Of a DNA stretch of 51,710 nt, positions 33,636-42,178 are shown in pieces. The stretch covers positions 1 to 51,710 of the forward strand of contig AJWJ01000114.1 of the NCBI GenBank assembly GCA_000277445.1. Direction: 5' to 3'. How positions within the stretch are numbered: the first letter of the stretch is position 1; each line of letters begins with the position of its first letter. The DNA is from Polysphondylium violaceum (Eukaryota > Evosea > Eumycetozoa > Dictyosteliales > Dictyosteliaceae). Under the pieces are notes generated by a model. That model ran no database searches, was not told the origin of the DNA, and worked only from the letters and a program-made list of their open reading frames with translations. The translations under genes and the position numbers were made by a program.

Positions 33636-33919
33636 AATGTGTTTTTTACTAATATACAATTCAAATATACAAATTTGCTATAGTAATTAATATACTAGGT
33701 ACTCCCCTGCTCTTCAGAGGCCCCTCTCTGAATTGGAATCATTTATCCCTTGGTGTATCTATAAGTATAGAATCAAACTCTTATAGGACCCTCAGACTAG
33801 GAAGAAACACCCAACCCCCAAACCACCCTCCCATTGTCAAGTCATGGTACATGTATATAAAATAATAACATGTTTAACTTCATACAAACATATCTACGAT
33901 TAACATTTTATTTCTTCTT
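33636..33919. other. Intergenic DNA between the MITE copy and a dead exon
   Basis: Mixed-composition DNA with C-rich patches (33700-33840). No open frame, tRNA or repeat was recognised. Confidence 0.4.
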
Positions 33920-34060
33920 TTATGGGATTAATATTGGAAAGGGAGGTGATGGATACCAGTCTTGATGTATGTCCATGATATACAAGGTTTTGGGGAACCC
34001 AATGATATCACCAACGACAGAGGCAGTGTAATTGATACTTTCATATGCAAATAAATTAAA
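33920..34060 (-). pseudogene. Orphan exon fragment beside presenilin
   Basis: Behind a possible acceptor (ATCAG) the minus strand reads 46 sense codons to a TAA. The composition is protein-like (YESINYTASVVGDIIGFPK, then MDIHQDWYPSPPFP) and not low-complexity. There is no ATG-containing upstream exon: A/T homopolymers and then the oppositely oriented presenilin gene follow. It is most likely the 3' end of a gene cut off by rearrangement. The parent family was not recognised. Confidence 0.45.
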
Positions 34061-34176
34061 CTGATTTTTATTTTTTTTTTATAAAAAAAAAAAAAAAAAA
34101 AAAAAACTTGTTTTCTTAATTTTTGACACTAAAAAAGGGGAAAATAGATAAATTTATTAATAAGAGTACTTTAGAG

Positions 34177-35540
34177 ATGGAGATGCTTGAAAGAGATATA
34201 GATGATGGTACAATGCCTTCATCATCGTCTTCACCACTAGACTCACCATCAACATCATCAACCAACAATGCTTCAATATTAAGATCAACAAGACAAAACA
34301 AACACAACAATGATGATGACATTGAAAATGAAGAATCAAATCTAAGAGAAGAAACACCTTTATTAGAAGTAGCTCAAGAGAGCAATCAAGATGAAGAAGA
34401 TGATCAAGTAACCCTTCAAGATTTTTCAGATTTGATTATTACTGTACTGGTATGTTTTGTTTGTTTGTTGGAGTATTGGTAGTCATAATGATCCACTACA
34501 TTTATATTTATATGTAAAAGTACTATAGTATTAACATATATATCAAATAGACACCAGTTACCATTACAATAGCATTAACTGTTTATGCAGTTAGATCATT
34601 TAATAATCAAACTTACATTGAATCAACCACGGCCATTGGATCCATTTATACTACATTTAATAGTGGAGGTGGAGGCGGAGGCGACACAACGTTTGTCGAT
34701 GCGTTAATTAGTAGTTTAATATTTCTAGGTACTTTGATATTGACCACTGTTGGATTTGTTTTGTTGTATAAATATCGATGCACAATTATCATCTATGGAT
34801 GGTTATTTTTATCGGTGGGCAGTCTATTGGGATCGCTGGGAGGATACACTCTGATCAATATATTGGCCATCAACAATATGTCGCTCGATTGGATATCGTT
34901 TGTATTTATAGTGTTTAACCTGACGGTCGGCGGCATACTGGCTATCTTTTGGTACTGTCCCCAGTACCTCACCCAAATGTACTTGATATTGGTCAGCGTG
35001 TTGACCGCCATATCATTCACCAAATTGCCCGAATGGACCGCACTCTTGTTGCTGGCACTCGTCGCCATCTACGACTTGTTTGCCGTGCTCTGTCCCCGAG
35101 GCCCGCTCAAGGTGTTGCTCGAGCTGGCCCAAGAGAGAAACGAAACCATTCCCGCACTCATCTACGAGACCAACAAGGGCTCTGATTCGAATCTCAAGCT
35201 TGGTCTGGGTGATTTTATTTTCTATTCAGTTTTAATTGGCAGGGCCGCCCTCAGAGATATGGCCACTGTATTTTCATGTTATGTTGCCGTCATCACTGTA
35301 TGTGTTATCTATTTGAGATCTCTTACCCATATTCATATCATATATACCATATCCATACTTATACTCTTTCCAAATCGATACTAGGGATTATTTATGACAT
35401 TGTTATTATTAGCCTTATTTAAAAAAGCATTACCAGCTCTTCCAATCTCTATTGGATTTGGTATTGCATTTTACTTTTTATCAAATATATTTTTATTGCC
35501 TTTTGTTGAAAAACATTCAATGGTTATGGCATTTGTATAA
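34177..35540 (+). CDS. Presenilin (gamma-secretase catalytic subunit)
   Basis: Three exons: 34177..34449, 34551..35297 and 35385..35540, giving 391 residues. The two catalytic aspartates are present: Asp266 in [10 protein letters not shown] and Asp312 in [12 protein letters not shown]. The PALP motif (residues 357-360, [13 protein letters not shown]) completes the active site. Nine membrane segments can be traced, from [18 protein letters not shown] to the final [10 protein letters not shown]. The protein cleaves single-pass membrane proteins together with nicastrin, APH-1 and PEN-2. The region between the two aspartates is only about 45 residues, far shorter than in animal presenilins, where the cytosolic loop carries the self-cleavage site. 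The N-terminus is acidic and disordered. Dictyostelids have two presenilin genes; I cannot tell which this is. Confidence 0.95.
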
Positions 35541-35844
35541 ATTTAATTAATTACCCCACACATCAAACACACATAATAAATTTATTTATCAATTTATTAT
35601 AAAGACAACAAACAACAACAACAACAATGGTATGATATCTTTATGAAAAGTGTCACCAAAAATCACTTGGCATCGATTTTTTCATTTTTTCATTTTTTTT
35701 TATTTTTTTTAAAAAAATTTCAACGCATCATATGTTACGATAAATCACCTCATATATACATCATATACAGAAAACAAAGCAAATATCTACTGAATAAAAT
35801 AAAAAAAGAAAAAAAAAGAAAAAAAACAAAAAAACCTTTTGAAA

Positions 35845-37056
35845 ATGGAATTTAGCAGTAATTCTTTACCTTCAACTCCTGTTTTGACGTCTAGAAATAA
35901 CTCTTATACTAATCTTAGAAGAAGTTTAGATAGTTCAACAACAACAAAAAGCAATAGTAATAGTAATAGTAACAGTACTCACAGTAATAATACAGCAATG
36001 TCAACACAAACCTTATCGGGAAATACCCATGTACAATCAAATATATCTATACCACCACCAACATCAATACCAACAGCAACATCAAACACAACAACAACAT
36101 CAACACCTACTACACCGGTGGTGACTTCAAATAATAGTTATTTAGATAGTATTAGAAAAGGTGGATTTAATATAGACTATCATGTAGATGAATCAGATTA
36201 TCATAATAGAAATCAATCAATTTTAACAACAACCTCCAATACCACCATTATCAATGATGGTGCCTCTATGGTAATGGTTGAAAATTCAAATCTTTTAAAT
36301 TTTGATAATTTAGCCGATGATACTTTTTCAGATGATGGATTAGAGTATTTATTATATTATTGTTATTATAACTCTAATTTAAAATATATACTAACTATTC
36401 TTTTTGCATTTGTAAATAGATCTATGAATCCAAAATTAATCTCTTCATTAGCATATTTCACTTGGTTATCAGCCTCTATTATTTTAATTTTGGAAAAGAA
36501 AAACGTTTTCATTCAATTTCATGCCTATCAATCTTTTATCATTGTATGTTATCGTTGTTATTATTATTAAAATTAATAACTCAACTAAACACTTTTATAT
36601 TAATATCATCATTAAATATAAATGTAGAGTATGTGTGCTATATGTTTACAATTTCTATTTATTTGGACTAAAACAGTGTCAATCATCATTTGGTCAGTTT
36701 ATTTACTTTTTGTTCTTTTTATGATTTTTAAAGTAAACTATGATGGTGGCAAAGCACATGTTTATAAATTACCAGTGATTGGCGAGATTGCTGAAAAGAG
36801 AGCAATTCAAAGATCAAGAGAATATTCTATTTTTTCAAAATATGTAGAAAGTAGTTTTTCAAATAATAGCAATGGTGGTGATGGTGGTGAGGGTGGTATG
36901 GGCTATTCAAGCTCATCTATAAACACCTCTTCTAATATGTCCATATCAGGTTCATCTGTGTCTACCTCAACCAAAAGCACACCTCCTCTCTCTGATATTC
37001 ATCAAGGCACTGGTTTAAACTCTTCTTATGATGATATTAGTATCATTGCCAATTAA
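35845..37056 (+). CDS. UPF0132/DUF4870-like small membrane protein
   Basis: Three exons: 35845..36344, 36420..36543 and 36628..37056, with GT-AG introns that keep the frame, giving 350 residues. The start is the ATG at 35845, after an A-rich leader. The N-terminal 165 residues are Ser/Thr/Asn-rich and disordered. The core (residues about 167-250) reads ESMNPKLISSLAYFTWLSAS, ILEKKNVFIQFHAYQSFI and two further hydrophobic segments, then KVPVIGEIAEKRA-like sequence. The pattern of a helix, 'LEKxNxFxxFHAxQS' and two more helices matches small bacterial and eukaryotic UPF0132-type membrane proteins of unknown function. The C-terminus is Gly/Ser-rich. The intron borders and the family motif support the model; the role is unknown. 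Confidence 0.75.
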
Positions 37057-37444
37057 TATAGAATATAGAATATAGAATATAAAATAGATATAGATAGATA
37101 TTGGAAATTATCGACATAGAGTGATTATATATACATTATCCTCTTTTTTCCTTGCACTCTTTTCAAAATCATGTACAGAATAAATTTATTATCATTAAGA
37201 CATATATAATATTATTTTAAAAATACTTTTTTTTACTTGATTGATTCAAAATGAAATGTTTGATACAAAACAATACAAACTTTTGATATCTCTAATTTAA
37301 TTATCGAGGCTCAGTTCTGAAGTTATGGCCCCATTATATAGTCATTAAATCAATTCCAGAAACATTAAATATGGCATCATCTACAACAAATTCTCTCAGC
37401 AAATGATTTACTACTACAATTTCTAGTTAGACCACAAGTACCTT

Positions 37445-37640
37445 TTTTTGAAAAATTTAGAAGAGCTTGTAGATCAAGATAATAAAACCTCAACAGAATT
37501 TATCAATGAAATACCCGACAATCATTCCCTAATTGAAAATAGAAAATGAAAAGGTATCAAAAGAAAAGGGGAAAATCTTAAAAGAGTTGAGTTGGAAGCT
37601 CAATGAAAGGCTAAAGAACTTCAAGATCAATAAAACAATA
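37445..37640 (+). pseudogene. Decayed coding fragment with in-frame stops
   Basis: One frame reads NLEELVDQDNKTSTEFINE..., continues through TGA at 37547, a second TGA near 37603 and TAA near 37631, while staying Lys/Glu-rich and coding-like (KRKGENLKRVELEAQ). There is no start codon or intron that avoids the stops. The parent gene was not recognised. The neighbouring 37245-37440 also looks like degraded coding DNA. Confidence 0.5.
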
Positions 37641-37733
37641 TAGGAAATCCAATTTTTTGTTTTGTAGCAATAATAAATAAATATTTATTATTTGAAAAAA
37701 ATCATAAAAATTGAATGAATTTTTACAATTTGA

Positions 37734-38098
37734 TTAGCATGATGTTGAAATGTTTAGGAATGAGAAGGTTTCAATTTTATTTGAGCCCATTGGTGGACAT
37801 ACATTGCAGGGATTACACCATGGTACACAGTATTTATGTTTTGGAGTCTTTCTATTTGGGCACTCAGAGTAGTAAACTGCTAGTTTACAATCTTCCTCCG
37901 ATCTAATTTGAAATTATTTTAGTATATTTGTGTTTATAAAAATGCTTATAAATATTTTACATACGATATTAAAGGTAAAATAGATTTTGTTCCATCGCTA
38001 CAGGTAAAGCTGCATTCAAAATTTTGTGAAGCAGAAACATAGGAGACTGCAAAAATGATAGAGATAATAATTGATAAAATGAGTATAACAGATTTCAT
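37734..38098 (-). CDS. Small secreted cysteine-rich protein
   Basis: Two exons, 38098..37965 and 37902..37734, are joined across an intron with GTATGT and TTAG borders, giving 100 residues. Neither exon is long enough to stand out alone. Residues 1-24 are a classic signal peptide (MKSVILILSIIISIIFAVSYVSA). The mature part has nine cysteines, arranged as CxxxC, then DC, EC, and YCVPWCNPCNVC near the C-terminus. There is no membrane anchor. The close CxxCxxC spacing suggests disulfide bonding or metal binding after secretion. It lies alone between a pseudogene and a MITE-like element. Its family was not recognised; dictyostelids encode many small secreted Cys-rich proteins of unknown function. 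Confidence 0.75.
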
Positions 38099-38602
38099 TG
38101 TTGATTTAATTTATCTGGTTTTGTTTGAAAATGATTTGATTGTTGATGATTTTAGATAGGACATATTGATAGTATTTATAGTTGATTTAAAAGAACAGAA
38201 TAATTGATATATAAATAATAATAACATTAAGAACAGAAGGGAACACAACGAACGGAACTTATCTACAGAACGGAATACAACGAACAGAACTTAACCCCAA
38301 GTTAAAACTTCAATTTTTTTTAAAATAAAAAGATCTTTCCAGTTGGATTTTTTTCAAAAGATTTTTGCATAAAAAAAAAAGAAAATAAAAATAGGTATCT
38401 AAAGGGGTGAAAATATTGAAAATTTTATTCGAACCAATTTTATCAAAGGTTTTGGTCAAAAACAATATGGTGAATGATTTTGACATGAGCTCTTCAATTT
38501 GTGAGAGAACCTAGAAAAATTTTAAACTTTGAGATACACCTAAATGCTATTGATAGAGATCTATACAAAATAAAGATAAACAATAATCAAATTAAGCTTA
38601 CA
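38099..38602. other. Promoter of the secreted protein gene and low-complexity DNA
   Basis: 504 bp with a short direct repeat (ACAACGAACGGAACTTA against ACAACGAACAGAACTTA, 38231..38295) and A/T tracts. The repeat lies about 140 bp before the start of the secreted protein gene and could contain regulator sites. No gene was seen. Confidence 0.45.
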
Positions 38603-38918
38603 GGGTGAGAAGGGTGCGGCCCAACTGAAGTTTATTCAAATTTTTTCTTTTATAGTTGAGGATTTGAAATTAATATTCGATATCAGGATAATATTAATTT
38701 TGTAGTAGATACACAGATAGGAATATTAAATTATTTCCAAAAATGTGAATGGATTTTGAAGTAGATACACATCAACTCATCAAATATTCATTGATAAATT
38801 GACAACAATCACATTATATTAAATTTCACATCTCTCAATAGTGGGATAATTCAATATCTTTTAAAATCTGGATTATCCTTAAATAGAACCTTCGGTTGGT
38901 GTGGGCACCCTTCTCATC
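38603..38918. mobile_element. MITE-like element, copy 2
   Basis: About 316 bp with terminal inverted repeats: the left end is GGGTGAGAAGGGTGCGG...CCAACTGAAGTTTATT, and the right end reverse-complements to GGATGAGAAGGGTG...CACCAACCGAAG. The interior has no open frame and shares ATTATTTCCAAAAATGTG and neighbouring words with copy 1. It lies in the same orientation as copy 1 and is longer by about 60 bp, from extra AT-rich DNA. Confidence 0.8.
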
Positions 38919-39012
38919 CTAAAATCTTTTTTTTGTCTTGTTTTTCTTTATTTTATCTAGTCTATAAGTGTACTAATAATACAATGATTATTATTATTGT
39001 TTGTAATTACCT

Positions 39013-39125
39013 CACCCAAATCATTGGTATGATTTTCAAAAACATAAAAACTAAAAATTAAAAAAATAAAGATCATTCGTTTCTGTTCACCCACTGTAAA
39101 CATACACATTTTATCATTTTACAAC
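39013..39125 (+). repeat. Dispersed repeat 'A', copy 2
   Basis: Homologous to 33159..33297 in the same orientation, with small gaps: GGTATGATTTTCAAAAACAT, ATCATTCGTTTCTGTTCA and GTAAACATACACATTTTATC. Its edge is about 85 bp from the 3' end of tRNA-Ser, the same spacing as copy 1 has to tRNA-Phe, but in the opposite orientation relative to the tRNA. Confidence 0.75.
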
Positions 39126-39165
39126 TATTTGTATTCCATTATCATTACATTTACTAAATTTTGGG

Positions 39166-39174
39166 AAAAAAAAA
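39166..39174 (-). terminator. Probable Pol III terminator of tRNA-Ser
   Basis: A run of nine T on the minus strand, 36 nt after the tRNA 3' end. No nearer run of four or more T is visible, so the primary transcript may carry a longer than usual trailer. Confidence 0.5.
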
Positions 39175-39209
39175 CTAACCCGATAGAAGATTTTCTCTAG
39201 AGAGATGAT

Positions 39210-39290
39210 CGACACCTGCAGGGTTCGAACCTGCGCCTCCGAAGAGAACGCCTTAGCAGGGCGCCGCATTAACCACTTTGCTAAGGTGTC
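39210..39290 (-). tRNA. tRNA-Ser (GCT)
   Basis: An 81-nt gene with the long variable arm of serine tRNAs. The acceptor stem GACACCT pairs with AGGTGTC, with discriminator G. The anticodon stem GCGCC/GGCGT carries loop CTGCTAA with anticodon GCT (complement of 39255..39257). The T-arm is TGCAGG-TTCGAAC-CCTGCA type with an intact B box. No intron. Confidence 0.95.
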
Positions 39291-39321
39291 GTAGACAAAA
39301 ATTTACCGGGTTTTAAACTAA

Positions 39322-39749
39322 TTAAAATATTTAGAAACATCAGAACACATATTCTTCACATGCCCAGCCAACAAAGAAGCTTTCAATACAATCGCTGAGT
39401 CCCTAAAGGACAATAACCTGCAATATATAAAATGGAACAAAGACACACTACGTTCACTCCTCATACCCTCCAAAGCCGAGATAATAGCCTTTGAATGGAA
39501 CTGGATGAACAGAAACAACAAAAGCCACCTACAACCGAGAATTCATCAAAAAGAAACTAACACTATCACAACACAATGCTTGATCCAAAACACTTGACCA
39601 TGCACACTCCCTTCTAAGAAACTACAAGAGAGATCCAACAAGCTAGAATCAAGAGTATAACAGTCGTCCTAGAGAGATTTAACAAAATTTTCAACCAACA
39701 CTCTAATACATCCATTGTCCTTCACATCCTAAAGCCTTTAGATCCCTAA
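39322..39749 (+). pseudogene. 3' end of a decayed non-LTR retrotransposon ORF2 (TRE-like)
   Basis: A 91-codon frame from 39322 contains ETSEHIFFTCPANKEAF, the H...C zinc-binding motif found after the reverse transcriptase in many non-LTR elements. It ends at a TGA (39595). Further coding-like sequence continues in another frame (39645..39749, ITVVLERFNKIFNQHSN), so at least one frameshift and one stop have accumulated. The 5' part, with reverse transcriptase, is missing. The fragment begins 31 bp upstream of the tRNA-Ser 5' end and points away from it, consistent with tRNA-targeted dictyostelid TRE elements. It is inactive. Confidence 0.65.
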
Positions 39750-40006
39750 GATCGATCGTTCATCTCCCGCTCCTCTGTATTTTAAATAGCAGTTAAAGAG
39801 ACCAGCTAAAATTATAAATAAAGTTTCTGTGGAACCACTCTTTGGCAAAGAGTACTCCCATGTTAATACAAAAACACGAATTAAAACAAAAATTATCCGT
39901 ACATTTATGAAACGAATCCCTTTCAAGTCAACATTTTATAAAAATCCTGTAAAATACAAGATGATCGATCATCTTCATTATTATATCACCAATATACACC
40001 AAATCT
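39750..40006. other. AT-rich DNA after the retrotransposon remnant
   Basis: Probably the 3' flank or 3' UTR of the retroelement, with no open frame of its own. An imperfect inverted pair (GAACCACTCTTTGGCAAAGAGT, 39830-39852) is present; nothing else was recognised. Confidence 0.35.
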
Positions 40007-40711
40007 TTATTTCAAACAACACTCAACAGGACACACCAACTCCACGAGTTGATGAGTAGCTTGTTTAATAGACTCTTTGTGCTGAGAAAATGCTTTATGT
40101 GGATTCTTGATTCTATTTGTTTTTTTATCTCTTACATCGTTTGTTGTTATAAGAGCAGGCATTGTTGGTACGACTTTCATATGAATGCGTGTTGTAAGAG
40201 CCAACAGATTGGCAGCTGACGATGTCCCACCTTTATTGGCATAGCTGACAATGACAGTGGGTTTAGACGACCACTCATGGTACAAAAAGTCTATGGCATT
40301 CTTGAGCACACCGGGAATGAGTCCATTGTACTCTGGTGTGACAAACACAAAGCCGTGTGCCTGCGACACCTTGGCACTCCACTCAAATGTGTGTGGTTTG
40401 GTGTATTTTCTATTTGCGGGCACATCGGGTTCATCGAAAAAGGGTAGAGGGTGGTCACGCAGATCCACAATCTCATAGCTAAATGAAGAAGGGCTACTTT
40501 TTTGCATTACCTCTCTGACATACTCTCCCACTTGGTCACAAATTCTGCCTGGTCGAGTGCTGCCTAAAATGATTTGAATGTGTTTAATCTCTTCTATTTC
40601 TGGTTTAAGTGTATGTTTGTTGTTTTTACCATTACTATTATGTTCATTGGTTGCTGCAACAATTACGATATTTGTCAACAGTATTGATAAAAAAAGTATA
40701 TATTTCAACAT
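40007..40711 (-). CDS. NADPH-dependent FMN reductase-type flavoprotein with signal peptide
   Basis: One exon, 234 residues. The N-terminus (MLKYILFLSILLTNIVIVAA) is a signal peptide, followed by a short Asn/Lys-rich linker. The flavodoxin-like domain starts with IQIILGSTRPGRICDQV, whose GSTRPGR loop binds the FMN phosphate. Other family motifs are VDLRDHPLPFFDEPD, FVFVTPEYNGLIPGVLKNAIDFLYHEW and VIVSYANKGG. This is the NADPH:FMN/quinone reductase (ArsH/WrbA-neighbouring) family that reduces FMN, quinones or chromate, normally in the cytosol. A secretory leader on such an enzyme is unusual. Three cysteines close to the C-terminus (LVCPVECCLK) may be oxidised or lipid-modified in the secretory pathway. 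The start codon is fixed by the signal peptide and a T/A-rich leader. Confidence 0.87.
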   Translation of the reverse strand: MLKYILFLSILLTNIVIVAATNEHNSNGKNNKHTLKPEIEEIKHIQIILGSTRPGRICDQVGEYVREVMQKSSPSSFSYEIVDLRDHPLPFFDEPDVPANRKYTKPHTFEWSAKVSQAHGFVFVTPEYNGLIPGVLKNAIDFLYHEWSSKPTVIVSYANKGGTSSAANLLALTTRIHMKVVPTMPALITTNDVRDKKTNRIKNPHKAFSQHKESIKQATHQLVELVCPVECCLK

Positions 40712-41323
40712 TAAAAAATGTGTTTGATATAGAAATTTGATGAAATTGGGTTATGAGATGTGTTGTATATTTCTGACATGTTTGTATTTTGTGTGAATAA
40801 TTTAAAAAAAAAATAAAAAAAAAAATCTTCATCTGTTGTTAGTTATTCTCCATACATATTGTGTGTAGATAAATTATCTGTAGAGTTTCAAAATGAGTAT
40901 TATCATTTACACTGTCATTTCAGTCATGTTGATAATGTATAGCATCTCTTTTATTTTATTTTTTTTGCCTAAGATTAACTAATTGTAATTGCCTAAAGCA
41001 CAAATATACTTAACGTGAGTTTAATTTTGGCATATTTGGTAAAAGTATGGTAGAGACACTACTTTAAGCCAAATTAAATAAAGAGATCTCTTTATCATAA
41101 AAAATAAAAACAATCTTAGACTCTCTGATTATGGAATTAACAGAAAATATTATTAATGCCAAAAAAAATCTTGTCCAAACCCACCCAAGATCAATTCTCA
41201 ATCAACCCGCCAAACTCGTTAATCAAATTTCCTGGAAATTAATTAATTTTTCATTTTATATAAATTTTTTGCAAAAAAATACAAAAACACTTTACTCCCG
41301 CACAATACAAAAAATAAACAACA
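40712..41323. other. Divergent promoter region with two tiny open frames
   Basis: 612 bp between genes that read apart. It contains a 29-codon all-hydrophobic frame at 40893..40982 (MSIIIYTVISVM...) and a 66-codon frame at 41131..41331 that overlaps the AlkD start. Both are AT-rich and lack support as genes; the second may act as an upstream open frame. Confidence 0.4.
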
Positions 41324-42070
41324 ATGAATAATAAAGAATATGTTTTAAAGTTATCTAGATTCTTTAGAAAACATCATGATCCCAAACAATCGAAAAGGAT
41401 GGAACACTATATGAGAGATCAATTTAAATTCATTGGACTGTCGTCGCCCAACCGACGTACGTTGCTCAAACAGTTTATTCAAGAGAATGGCAGACCGCAG
41501 CAATCGTCACAACTGTTGGAGATATTTAAACTCGAGGAAAGGGAATTCAAATACATTAGTCTTGATCTGGCATCTCACCAGCTACACAAAGTTGTCGACT
41601 CGAATCGAATTGAAATCTATCAACAAATGATTGCGATCGAGCCGTGGTGGGACACGGTGGACATTATTGCCAGTAAATTGGTAGGATCACACCTCAAGTT
41701 GTTTCCCAAACAAATTAAAGAGTACACGTCCAAATGGAACACAGATGCAGATATCCACAGTATATGGTATCAGAGAACAAGTATTATCTTTCAATTGACC
41801 TATAAAGATAAAATTGACACTGAACTCCTCTTCTCTTACATTAAATCAACCATGCACAACAAAGAATTCTTTATACAAAAAGCCATAGGATGGTCACTCA
41901 GACAACTATCAAAAACAAACCCAACCATTGTCCACGAATTTCTCGATCAACACCAGCACATCCTATCAACATTGGCCAAAAGAGAAGCATTGAGATATTT
42001 AACAAAAAAAGGTAAATTAAGTGATGATGAAGATGATGATGATGATACTGATGATACTGATGATGAATAA
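41324..42070 (+). CDS. AlkD-type DNA alkylation repair glycosylase
   Basis: One exon, 248 residues, the normal family length. The protein is built of ALK (HEAT-like) helical repeats: YMRDQFKFIGLSSPNRRTLLKQFI, EFKYISLDLASHQL, PWWDTVDIIASKLVG, IWYQRTSIIFQLTYK and FFIQKAIGWSLRQLSKTNP. Trp and Asp of PWWDTVD and Arg of QRTSI correspond to the base-contacting residues known in bacterial AlkD, which removes N3- and N7-alkylated bases from DNA without flipping them. The C-terminus is an acidic Asp-rich tail (GAT repeats). A nuclear repair role is inferred. The start at 41324 follows an AACAACA leader, common in dictyostelids. No intron. Confidence 0.9.
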   Translation: MNNKEYVLKLSRFFRKHHDPKQSKRMEHYMRDQFKFIGLSSPNRRTLLKQFIQENGRPQQSSQLLEIFKLEEREFKYISLDLASHQLHKVVDSNRIEIYQQMIAIEPWWDTVDIIASKLVGSHLKLFPKQIKEYTSKWNTDADIHSIWYQRTSIIFQLTYKDKIDTELLFSYIKSTMHNKEFFIQKAIGWSLRQLSKTNPTIVHEFLDQHQHILSTLAKREALRYLTKKGKLSDDEDDDDDTDDTDDE

Positions 42071-42178
42071 ATGTACACTACTACCTACTATTTAATTTAT
42101 ATTTATATTTATATTATATATATAATTTACTATTTAAATTTATTTATTATATCAATGTGTGTATGTGTATATATTGTA

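Noticed and set aside
35627-35844. Possible earlier ATG plus intron for the UPF0132-like gene (CAACAATGGTATG)
   Set aside because: Joining the ATG to any downstream acceptor gives an early stop; the ATG at 35845 works without it.
40893-40982. 29-codon all-hydrophobic microprotein frame
   Set aside because: T-rich DNA gives such frames by chance; there is no conservation evidence.
41131-41331. 66-codon open frame overlapping the start of the AlkD gene
   Set aside because: Overlaps the well-supported start at 41324 in another frame; composition is Asn/Lys/Ile-rich leader DNA.
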